DNA from: Akkermansiaceae bacterium
Lineage (GTDB): Bacteria; Verrucomicrobiota; Verrucomicrobiia; Verrucomicrobiales; Akkermansiaceae
Length of the DNA: 5,171 bases
Assembly: GCA_028293225.1 (NCBI GenBank)
Contig: JAQGPE010000342.1
Span: 1 to 5,171 of the forward strand
Reading direction: 5' to 3'
Position numbers and translations under genes: made by a program. Under the pieces are notes generated by a model. The model ran no database searches, was not told where the DNA came from, and was given only the letters and a program-made list of their open reading frames with translations. Of this stretch, positions 1-5,161 are shown piece by piece. The number at the start of each line of letters is the position of its first letter. The stretch's first letter is position 1.

Positions 1-55
1 CCTACGGGTATTGATGGAGGCAATGCAGGCTGCGGAAGATTTTCCGCGAGGATGA
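1..55 (+). CDS. 3' end of an unidentified protein (partial)
   Basis: The frame beginning at base 2 is open from the window edge and stops at TGA 53-55, giving the C-terminal residues LRVLMEAMQAAEDFPRG. The string is a plausible amphipathic helix with a charged end. The other two + frames give a Gly/Pro-rich string or an early stop. A stable hairpin begins at the stop codon, as expected downstream of a gene end. The fragment is too short to assign a family. It could instead be chance open sequence; the helix-like composition and the hairpin are the only support. Confidence 0.45.
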   Translation, partial: LRVLMEAMQAAEDFPRG

Positions 56-83
56 AGGGGGGCGGTGAAAGCCGTCCTCCTTT
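54..83 (+). terminator. GAAA-capped hairpin after the partial gene
   Basis: Bases 54-66 pair with 71-83 around a GAAA tetraloop (67-70). All 13 positions pair if G-U wobbles are allowed (54/83, 59/78, 62/75, 66/71). The wobbles would become A-C mismatches in RNA of the other strand, so the structure belongs to + strand RNA. Only three T residues follow the GC-rich part, and they pair with GAA at the 5' foot, so this is an imperfect intrinsic terminator. It may act as a 3'-end stabiliser instead. Confidence 0.45.
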
Positions 84-212
84 GGGACCATGCCAGGCCT
101 GAGTCGCGGCGGGGGGGGGAGGGCAGGAAGGCGCCGGCGCGGGTCCGGCGGGCGTCTGGCGGGCGTCTGGCGACGGCAGGAAGGCGGGTGTCTTCCGGTA
201 AACAAAAGCAGG
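84..212. other. G-rich intergenic region upstream of gene 1
   Basis: No gene is supported here. The stretch contains a run of nine G (111-119) and an exact 11-bp tandem duplication GGGCGTCTGGC (150-160 and 161-171). I found no convincing sigma-70 -35/-10 pair, although the promoter of the gene at 247 should lie in this region. The open frames crossing it encode only Arg/Pro- or Gly/Arg-rich low-complexity strings. Confidence 0.6.
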
Positions 213-246
213 ACCCATTCATCTCATTTCATTTCATTTTATTTCT
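213..246 (+). promoter_or_regulatory. G-free pentamer leader abutting the gene 1 start
   Basis: Bases 221-245 are five consecutive ATTTC-like pentamers (ATCTC, ATTTC, ATTTC, ATTTT, ATTTC), followed by one T and then ATG at 247. No G occurs from 213 to 248, although the surrounding + strand is strongly G-rich. There is no Shine-Dalgarno sequence. An unstructured pyrimidine/A leader of this kind could allow SD-independent, ribosomal protein S1-assisted initiation; that role is inferred from the composition only. Confidence 0.5.
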
Positions 247-1821
247 ATGTCCAACATGAAACCAGAGCGCGGGGCGATGCTGCGCGCGATTTCCGGCGCG
301 GCCGTCATTTTCGGCGGTGCGGTCTCCCCACTGCTGGCGGCTGATCCGTCGTGGTGGCGGCAGGATGATACGGTGGTGATCACCAGTGCGGCGCCGAACA
401 ACTACGGTCCGGTCACCGTCGGCCAGGCGAAGCACATGGCGAAGAGCGCCCTGACGGCGCTGCGCAAGGTGGCGCCGCAGGTGGCGAATGCGGTGGAGGC
501 GGACCTGGTGGGGACGGGCAAGCCGATCCCGACGTGGGTGGCGCCGGCGCCGGGAAGCGATCTGGCGAAGGCGCAGTCGGCCGCACTCCTGGCGGGGCAG
601 TTGAAGGCGATCGCGGCGCCGTTCTATGAGCGGCTGCACGGCTATGCGCCGGCATGGCTGGATCTGAGGCTGCAGGCGGCCGGGACGTACACGAGCGGCT
701 CGTACTTCCCGTGGACGGCGGCGGCGGCGGATGATGCGAACTATGCGATCGCGACGATCGGGCAGTTGAAGGCGGTGTTTGCGCTGGATTTCGCGTTGGA
801 CTCGGAGATGGATGACGATTGTGACGGGATTCCGGACCTATGGGAGTATGCGGTGATCCATGCGGACACGACCGGGACCTGGACGGCGATCAACCAGATC
901 ACGCTGCTGAATGCGGCGACGATCGGGCTGACGAGTCCGGCCGGGGCGCCGCCGCACACGCTGTCGCTGCATTCGTCGGCGCAGGTGGACAATCGGATCG
1001 CGGGGAAGGCGGCGACGAATTCGCTGGCGATGTTTGTCAATTATCAGGCGAATGGCGCGGCGGGAACCTTCGTCCGGAATACCGATTTCTGGGCGGCGGA
1101 CATGGCGCAGGAACTGACCTGCATGTCACCGTGGAACACGATGGACAGCTCGCGCCGGGCGGGGACGCTGGTCACGCCGCGGCATATGCTGGTGGCGCAT
1201 CATTTCTTCCTGAATCCGGGGACGGTGGTGACGTTTGTGACGGCGGGAAATGTGCCGGTGACGCGGACGGTGGTGAACTCGATGATGGTGCCGAACACGA
1301 TCAATGTGCCGGTGCAGGGCACCAGCACGGACCTGGATATGGTGTTGCTCGACGCGGATTTGCCGCCGTCGATCACGCCCTGCCTGGTGCCGCCGGCAAA
1401 CCTGGCTCAGTATATTCCCCGGCACGACTTCATTCCCGGCTCATACCGGACACCGCTGATTGCCGGCATGGGGCTGAACCAGGAGGAAGAGGGTTTCGTC
1501 AATCAGTTCTACGTGGTGAGTGATGGCTTGACGGGTTTTCAACCGCCGAATGCGACGGCTTTTCCGAAACGGGCGGAGTTTAACAAGTTGGTGATTCTCT
1601 ATGACTCCGGGAATCCGAGTTTCCTGCTGGTGAACAACAAGCTGATGCTGATGACGCTGTGGCATACCAATCCTTTTGGCGGCGGGGCCGGCGATGGGGT
1701 CTGGAACCGGACGGCGTCGTTCAACTCGACGATCGCCGCACTGGATGCCGCCGCCGGGATCACAGGAGGTACGGGATACACCGTAACGGAGATGGATCTG
1801 AGCGAGTTCCTGAAGTTCTAA
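247..1821 (+). CDS. Secreted GQLK-motif protein with a C-terminal chymotrypsin-like (S1-type) protease domain
   Basis: The protein has 524 residues. A signal peptide (K5, R8, R13, then hydrophobic 14-31) is cleaved near A31-A32, so it is exported. Residues 50-182 hold three related motifs (VTVGQAK 56-62, LLAGQLK 114-120, ATIGQLK 169-175) around a PWT segment, a pattern I associate with secreted verrucomicrobial proteins of unknown role. Residues 185-200 form an acidic DxDG-type loop (DCDGIPDLWE) that may bind Ca2+. Residues 250-505 resemble chymotrypsin-fold proteases: TPRHMLVAHH (His318), DLDMVLLD (Asp364), YDSGNPSF (Ser454) and GVWNRTASF (485-493), which matches the C-terminal GVYTRVS-like helix start. 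His-Asp spacing is 46 and Asp-Ser 90, against 45 and 93 in chymotrypsin. The oxyanion Gly is Tyr452 and the classical cysteines are absent, so activity is uncertain. ATG 256 or 277 are alternative starts; none has an SD site. Gene call secure; protease function about 0.5. Confidence 0.92.
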   Translation: MSNMKPERGAMLRAISGAAVIFGGAVSPLLAADPSWWRQDDTVVITSAAPNNYGPVTVGQAKHMAKSALTALRKVAPQVANAVEADLVGTGKPIPTWVAPAPGSDLAKAQSAALLAGQLKAIAAPFYERLHGYAPAWLDLRLQAAGTYTSGSYFPWTAAAADDANYAIATIGQLKAVFALDFALDSEMDDDCDGIPDLWEYAVIHADTTGTWTAINQITLLNAATIGLTSPAGAPPHTLSLHSSAQVDNRIAGKAATNSLAMFVNYQANGAAGTFVRNTDFWAADMAQELTCMSPWNTMDSSRRAGTLVTPRHMLVAHHFFLNPGTVVTFVTAGNVPVTRTVVNSMMVPNTINVPVQGTSTDLDMVLLDADLPPSITPCLVPPANLAQYIPRHDFIPGSYRTPLIAGMGLNQEEEGFVNQFYVVSDGLTGFQPPNATAFPKRAEFNKLVILYDSGNPSFLLVNNKLMLMTLWHTNPFGGGAGDGVWNRTASFNSTIAALDAAAGITGGTGYTVTEMDLSEFLKF

Positions 1822-1860
1822 GAGGGGCGGGCTTCCCTTTGTGGGGATGCTGCTGCCAGG

Positions 1861-1900
1861 AAACGCCGGCTCCGGTGAATGCTGCCGGGGCGGGCGTTTT
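1861..1900 (+). terminator. Strong hairpin terminator of gene 1
   Basis: Bases 1861-1867 (AAACGCC) pair with 1893-1899. After one G/G mismatch (1868/1892), bases 1869-1876 pair with 1884-1891, with two G-T wobbles, leaving a 7-nt loop. The hairpin ends in TTTT and lies 40 bases after the gene 1 stop. The T-run is short and partly inside the stem, with matching A residues at the 5' foot, so it could work in both directions. The open frames crossing it are shadows. Confidence 0.65.
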
Positions 1901-1926
1901 CGCGGGACGGGGTGAGTCGAGACGCG

Positions 1927-1977
1927 GATTTTACACAGGGAGGGTGGACGGGGTTTGCGGGCGGGATAGGGTTGGCG
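1927..1977 (+). repeat. Intergenic block copy A, shared with the region upstream of gene 4
   Basis: This block aligns by hand with 3379-3430 at 40 of 52 columns with one gap. Exact shared cores are GATTTTAC (1927-1934), GGTGGACGGGG (1943-1953) and, with the one-base gap just before it, GCGGGATA (1961-1968). The first two cores are spaced identically in both copies. It lies between the gene 1 terminator and gene 2. Position suggests a cis-regulatory sequence, but a short dispersed repeat is equally possible. Confidence 0.5.
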
Positions 1978-1999
1978 CGGCCGGAGTGTGCCGGACCGA

Positions 2000-2028
2000 T
2001 TGAGTGATGATTCATTCGAGGGTATGGT
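2000..2028 (+). promoter_or_regulatory. Possible sigma-70-like promoter for gene 2
   Basis: TTGAGT (2000-2005) and TATGGT (2023-2028) each match the consensus at four of six positions and are separated by exactly 17 bp. The segment is locally A/T-rich in a very GC-rich region. Transcription would start near 2035, leaving a leader of about 15 nt before ATG 2049. GTG 2004 and ATG 2007 in the gene 2 frame fall inside this element, which argues against starting translation there. Confidence 0.4.
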
Positions 2029-2048
2029 GCGGATTGGCTCATCCTCCG

Positions 2049-2669
2049 ATGATGAAAATTCAATCAACGATTCAAGCGATCTCCCTGACTCTGCTGGCGG
2101 CGGGTTGCTGGCTGCCGGCCTCGCTCAGCGGTCAGGAGGGCGGGGCGGCCGCTCCTGCCGGGCGGGGCGGGGAGAAAACGGCGGCGGCGGAAGCGAAGCC
2201 GGTGAGCGATGAGGAGGCCGGGAAATGGGTGGATGCCTTTCTGAAGGCGCCGGCCGTGCCGGGCCCGCAGCTGGACATCACGATCGCCGGATTGGACGGG
2301 ACCCTGGGGAGTGAGAAGGCGAAGTGTGCGATCAAGGTGATCTCCGCCCGCAATGCGGCGGCGTTTGCGCGGATGTGGAAGCTGTATCCCGATCTGACGG
2401 CGGATGAGCAGGGGATCTTCGCCCTCTTTATCCAGGGCGCGGACCATCTGGACCAAGTGCCTGCGATGATCGCGGCGCTGCCGAAGACGAAATCCGAGGC
2501 GGCCAGGACGACGCTGAGCATCTCCACGAGTGCGGTGATTTCCGCGGCGCTGCAGATTCCGGAAAGAGCGGATGAGGCGGCGAAACAGGGGGAGGAACTG
2601 AAAGCGGCGGGATTTGCCCAGCAGCCGCTGGTGAAAAGGCTGGAGGCGCGCAAGGCGGCGAAGAAGTGA
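2049..2669 (+). CDS. Small exported protein of unknown function, possible lipoprotein
   Basis: I do not recognise a family. From ATG 2049 the product has 206 residues; ATG 2052 follows directly, and either fits. GTG 2004 and ATG 2007 in the same frame would bury the signal peptide, so I reject them. The N-terminus (MKIQ, then hydrophobic residues to LLAAGC) is a signal sequence. AAGC resembles a lipobox with a less usual Ala at -3, while a signal peptidase I site near SLSG is also possible. An Ala/Gly/Lys linker of about 25 residues follows, then a mostly alpha-helical domain (from VSDEEAGKW) ending in a basic tail, ARKAAKK. No catalytic motif is visible; one further Cys lies in the helical domain (AKCAIK). 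There is no SD site. The gene converges on the next, with 45 bp between stops and no clear terminator. Confidence 0.85.
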   Translation: MMKIQSTIQAISLTLLAAGCWLPASLSGQEGGAAAPAGRGGEKTAAAEAKPVSDEEAGKWVDAFLKAPAVPGPQLDITIAGLDGTLGSEKAKCAIKVISARNAAAFARMWKLYPDLTADEQGIFALFIQGADHLDQVPAMIAALPKTKSEAARTTLSISTSAVISAALQIPERADEAAKQGEELKAAGFAQQPLVKRLEARKAAKK

Positions 2670-2714
2670 ACGGGTCCCGTGCGCGGGTGGGTGGAAGAAT
2701 CCAGCGATGAGGAG

Positions 2715-3320
2715 TTACCGGGCGGGGTGGTCGTCGTCGATGGCGGAGGGTTTGCCGGTGGTGGTCATTTCGACGAGGAAGTGGTTGAGGATTTTGCCGG
2801 TGCTGTTCTCGCGGTCGGTGCGGTGGAAGATGGGGGTGGCGCCAGCCATGGTGGCGAGGCCGTGGTGGGGCTGCCAGTCGGGCTCGGTGTAGGTGTATTC
2901 CCAGGTCCGGGATTTGACGGTGAGGGTGACGTCGGAGCCGGGGGCGATGGGTTGGGGCGGGGAGAGGGTGTTCCGGGCGGTGACGATGATGCGGTAGCCG
3001 AGGGAGCCCTTGCCGGTGGGCGGGGAGCCGGCGAGGCCCGGGCCGGAGAGGATGATGACGGTGAGGTCGTCGAAGCCTTCGAGCGATTCGTCGCTTTGGA
3101 CATCGCCGCGGTGGCTGGTGATGAGGTGGGCTCCGGCGGGGATTTTGTGGTGGCTGATGTGGCTGTCGCAGGAGAGGAGTTTTTTGAAGACGTCGAGCAG
3201 TTGCTGGTCGTCGGTGGGGCCTGCGGCGGTCTTGGCTGCGGGTGCGGCCGGATCGGCGGCGCGGAGGGCGGGGGTGAGGAAAAGGCCCGCGGCGAGACAG
3301 AGGTGGAGAGGCTTTGTCAT
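2715..3320 (-). CDS. Exported protein of unknown function, His-rich N-terminal part
   Basis: The product has 201 residues from the ATG complementary to 3318-3320; a start 36 bases upstream would add residues before the signal peptide. The signal peptide MTKPLHLCLAAGLFLTPALRA is predicted to be cleaved before ADPA. A short Ala/Pro linker follows, then a helix (TDDQQLLDVFKKLLSC) and a His cluster (H54, H57, H58, H65, H70). Residues 85-190 alternate hydrophobic strands (DLTVIILSG, GYRIIVTAR, DVTLTVKSRTWEYTY, HFLVEMTTTG), suggesting a beta-sandwich. No family is recognised. The + strand across this interval also has a long open frame, but it encodes Gly/Val/Glu low-complexity sequence with no signal peptide. 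The - strand frame has C-ending codons and normal composition, so it is the gene. It is divergent from gene 4. Confidence 0.8.
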   Translation of the reverse strand: MTKPLHLCLAAGLFLTPALRAADPAAPAAKTAAGPTDDQQLLDVFKKLLSCDSHISHHKIPAGAHLITSHRGDVQSDESLEGFDDLTVIILSGPGLAGSPPTGKGSLGYRIIVTARNTLSPPQPIAPGSDVTLTVKSRTWEYTYTEPDWQPHHGLATMAGATPIFHRTDRENSTGKILNHFLVEMTTTGKPSAIDDDHPAR

Positions 3321-3378
3321 GGGTGGCAGGGATAGGGGATGAAAGCGGGAAATCAAGGACGGTGCGGGAGCTGACAGC

Positions 3379-3430
3379 GATTTTACCGAGGACTGGTGGA
3401 CGGGGAGCGCGGGGCGGGATAAGGTGGACG
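3379..3430 (+). repeat. Intergenic block copy B, between divergent genes 3 and 4
   Basis: This is the second copy of the block at 1927-1977, with cores GATTTTAC (3379-3386), GGTGGACGGGG (3395-3405) and GCGGGATA (3414-3421). The 9-mer GGTGGACGG occurs again at 3423-3431, so here it is present twice, 28 bases apart. The block ends about 10 bases before the chosen start of gene 4. It is in the right place for a promoter or operator. I could not identify a good sigma-70 hexamer pair for either divergent gene. Confidence 0.5.
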
Positions 3431-3439
3431 GAAGGAGGG

Positions 3440-4768
3440 ATGAAGGACGCGCGCAGGATGAAGGTACGAGGAGTGTCGTGGTTGGCGCTGCTACTGGCGG
3501 CGGCGGCGCTGGCCGGGGTGGGTCCGTGTTTGGCTGAGACGGAGGGGAAGGGAAATCCCTCGTCCGGGAAGGCGGATCCCTCGTCCGGGAAAGCGGATCC
3601 TTCGTCCGGGAAGGCGGCTGAGGTGGCGGAGAAGCCGGTGCCGGCTCCGGTGAAGACCAGCGACCCTGCGGTGAAGGCGACCGCTGCCCCTGGAGGGGAA
3701 AAAGAAAGCCCGCCTCCGCCGGTCCGGCCTTCCTATCCTACGAGTTCCGATCTGCAGAAGACAGAGGAGGAGGGCAAGCGCTTGGCGGGGCTGTTGCGTT
3801 CTGAATTGGAGAAGGGAGATCTGGAGGGGTTTTCCTCCACTCTCTTTCAGATTCTGAACGCGTATCCGGGCGACCCGTCACTCCTGCTCGAGGATTTCCG
3901 CGATCAACTCTCCAGTGGCAAGCTGGAGGCCCGCCAGGCGATGGCCGATGCTTTCCTCAAGATGGGGACGCATCGGGAGGAGGCTGTGGCGGCGCTGCGG
4001 GAAATTGTCCGGCAGACCGATGTTCAAAGGCTCAAAATCGATGGGGAGTCCTACAGTCCCCGTAGCATTGCGGCCCGAACGCTCGCTCAATATGGCGCTA
4101 CGGAGGCTGCCGATGACCTCTGGGAGCTTTACCAGCAGAGTTCCAACGGGTCACTGCTCACCTGGCTGGGGCGGCTGGGCGACGATCGGCCTCGTGAGAT
4201 TGTGAAGGAAGCGGTTAAAAGCAACAATGTCATGTCTTACCTCGAATTGGTCGGGAAGTATGATGTGAAGGAGGCGGAAGCGCCGTTGAAAGCGATGATT
4301 GCGGCTCGCGATCAGGCTCGCAACCAGCCGAACTATGAACGGTATGAGGCGGAAGGGGCGCTCTTCCGAATCACTGGAGACGAGTCTCATTTGCAGTATC
4401 TGTTCGACCACGCCGGGGACACTTCGAGTCTTGCGGTCCTGAGTGGATTGAAGACGCCGGAGGTTCAGGAGTTTCTGCAGAAGCTGGTGCTTTCCGGGAA
4501 GGATACGGTCGCCCAGACCGCATTCATCGGCCTGTATGCGAGCTACCCGGATGATCCGGTGGTGAGGAAAGTGGTGGTGGATGGCCTGGAGTTGAAGAAC
4601 CTGAATTCGAAGATCGGGTGGGATGCTCTTCTTCAGGTCGCGGTGAACATGCGGGATCCTGAGATCGACGGGATCGGACAGAAGTTCGAGGACAAGGTTC
4701 GGGACGGTAGTTGGACGAAGCGCCACAACCGGCGCAACTGGCCGTTTCTCAATAGCCTGCTGGATTAG
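3440..4768 (+). CDS. Exported alpha-helical (HEAT-like) repeat protein with Pro/Ala/Lys linker
   Basis: From ATG 3440 the product has 442 residues; ATG 3458 is equally compatible with the signal peptide. An in-frame TTG at 3314 would overlap the divergent gene's start and put 42 residues before the signal sequence, so I reject it. AGGAGG (3433-3438) is one base from ATG 3440 and 19 from ATG 3458, neither ideal. Hydrophobic residues 12-29 lead to a cleavage site after CLA (30-32). Residues 39-59 are three copies of (N/D)PSSGKA, followed by a Pro/Ala/Lys linker to about 100. Residues 104-440 are helix pairs rich in Leu/Ala with D/G-P turns (for example EARQAMADAFLKMGT, PRSIAARTLAQYGA, DTVAQTAFIGLYASYPDDP), suggesting a HEAT-like solenoid. 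Such folds usually bind proteins; the partner is unknown. From about 3720 onward the codons lose the G-ending bias seen elsewhere. Confidence 0.88.
   Translation: MKDARRMKVRGVSWLALLLAAAALAGVGPCLAETEGKGNPSSGKADPSSGKADPSSGKAAEVAEKPVPAPVKTSDPAVKATAAPGGEKESPPPPVRPSYPTSSDLQKTEEEGKRLAGLLRSELEKGDLEGFSSTLFQILNAYPGDPSLLLEDFRDQLSSGKLEARQAMADAFLKMGTHREEAVAALREIVRQTDVQRLKIDGESYSPRSIAARTLAQYGATEAADDLWELYQQSSNGSLLTWLGRLGDDRPREIVKEAVKSNNVMSYLELVGKYDVKEAEAPLKAMIAARDQARNQPNYERYEAEGALFRITGDESHLQYLFDHAGDTSSLAVLSGLKTPEVQEFLQKLVLSGKDTVAQTAFIGLYASYPDDPVVRKVVVDGLELKNLNSKIGWDALLQVAVNMRDPEIDGIGQKFEDKVRDGSWTKRHNRRNWPFLNSLLD
3554..3616 (+). repeat. Three in-frame 21-bp tandem repeats
   Basis: Three contiguous 21-bp units (3554-3574, 3575-3595, 3596-3616) encode (N/D)PSSGKA each time. 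They differ at only a few bases: AAT or GAT in the first codon, CCC or CCT in the second, AAG or AAA in the sixth. Near identity at the DNA level implies recent slippage or unequal exchange. They lie in the linker just after the signal peptide, where length change should be tolerated. Confidence 0.9.
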
Positions 4769-4796
4769 GTCGCGGAGGGCGATTTCGAGGGCGGAG

Positions 4797-4834
4797 GCGG
4801 GCTGTGTCGGGTTTCGACGCGACCCGCTTTTTTT
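4797..4834 (+). terminator. Intrinsic terminator of gene 4
   Basis: GCGGG (4797-4801) pairs with CCCGC (4823-4827), and 4803-4809 pair with 4815-4821 with two G-T wobbles. One C/A mismatch (4802/4822) separates the two halves. The loop is GGTTT (4810-4814), and seven T follow (4828-4834). This is a textbook Rho-independent terminator 28 bases after the stop codon. Confidence 0.9.
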
Positions 4835-4992
4835 GGGGGAGCCACGGCGTTTATGATGGGATCTGTCTCTAGAGGGCAGGGGAGGGGAGACGTCGGACTC
4901 GAAGACGTCAGACGCTAGACTTGAGGGAGAGGACGGGCCGCTGAGAGGAGCGGACGCGGTGGATTTTTTTGAGTGGCGGAGTTTCGAGGCGC
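4835..4992. other. Intergenic DNA without a gene
   Basis: No coding region is supported. The stretch contains a CTCTAGAG palindrome (4867-4874), a purine-rich tract (4871-4890), the 15-bp tandem repeat listed separately, a small hairpin CCGCT/AGCGG (4938-4942 with 4949-4953) and an isolated run of seven T (4964-4970). The hairpin and T-run are 10 bases apart, too far for a standard terminator. Confidence 0.6.
4888..4917. repeat. 15-bp imperfect tandem repeat
   Basis: AGACGTCGGACTCGA (4888-4902) is followed directly by AGACGTCAGACGCTA (4903-4917), identical at 12 of 15 positions. Each unit contains the palindrome GACGTC, so two identical six-base palindromes lie 15 bp apart, about one and a half helical turns. 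It may be a degenerate repeat or a two-site binding element. Confidence 0.6.
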
Positions 4993-4994
4993 GT

Positions 4995-5161
4995 CCGTCG
5001 TGCGCCTACGGCGGGTGTTGTCGACCTGGGGCTCCTTGCCCCTTCAGGGCGGCGTCACCCCAGGCTGGTATCGTGCCGGGCCGTTGGCCCTCTGGAGGGC
5101 GTGGCGGTTTGCGGGGGACAGGATTGATTTGCCCCGCCGGGCAAACCCTGTGGGCTGGCCC
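4995..5161. repeat. Cluster of inverted repeats, probable dispersed palindromic element
   Basis: At least five inverted repeats lie end to end: 4995-5001 with 5008-5014 (one G-T); CCTGGGG 5025-5031 with 5058-5064, enclosing GCCC/GGGC 5038-5041 with 5047-5050; GGGCC 5078-5082 with 5086-5090; GCCCTC 5087-5092 with GAGGGC 5095-5100, overlapping the previous one; and TTTGCCC 5128-5134 with GGGCAAA 5139-5145. A small GGGC/GCCC pair follows (5152-5161). The texture resembles REP-like or structured dispersed repeats I associate with PVC-group genomes. It may continue beyond the window. A structured RNA is an alternative. Confidence 0.6.

Noticed and set aside
32..47. Perfect 6-bp inverted repeat GCGGAA/TTCCGC with 4-nt loop
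   Set aside because: It lies inside the presumed coding end, has no T-run, and is short enough to be chance.
1..60. Resemblance of CCTACGGG and GATGAAGG to conserved 16S rRNA segments
   Set aside because: The intervening bases do not follow the rRNA sequence and no further rRNA landmarks appear.
840..1523. + strand open frame (227 codons) inside gene 1 in another frame
   Set aside because: It is rich in Gly/Asp/Ala/His and entirely inside a frame with a signal peptide, ordered motifs and a plausible fold. It is a shadow.
2670..2691. Small GC hairpin between the convergent genes 2 and 3 as a bidirectional terminator
   Set aside because: The stem is only four pairs (CCCG/CGGG) with no T-run on either strand.
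2679..3335. Long + strand open frame (218 codons) opposite the gene at 2715-3320
   Set aside because: It encodes Gly/Val/Asp/Glu low-complexity sequence with no signal peptide or domain-like pattern, while the - strand frame has a clear signal peptide and beta-strand pattern. The open frame follows from strong codon third-position bias on the other strand.
3321..3372. TTGATT and TATCCC on the - strand as a promoter for gene 3
   Set aside because: The -10 matches at only three of six positions, and transcription would start almost on the ATG. Too weak to list.
3314..3439. TTG 3314 as the start of gene 4
   Set aside because: It would overlap the first codon of the divergent gene and place 42 residues ahead of an obvious signal peptide.
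4938..4970. Hairpin plus seven T as a second terminator
   Set aside because: The five-pair stem ends 10 bases before the T-run, so it lacks terminator geometry, and no gene precedes it after 4834.
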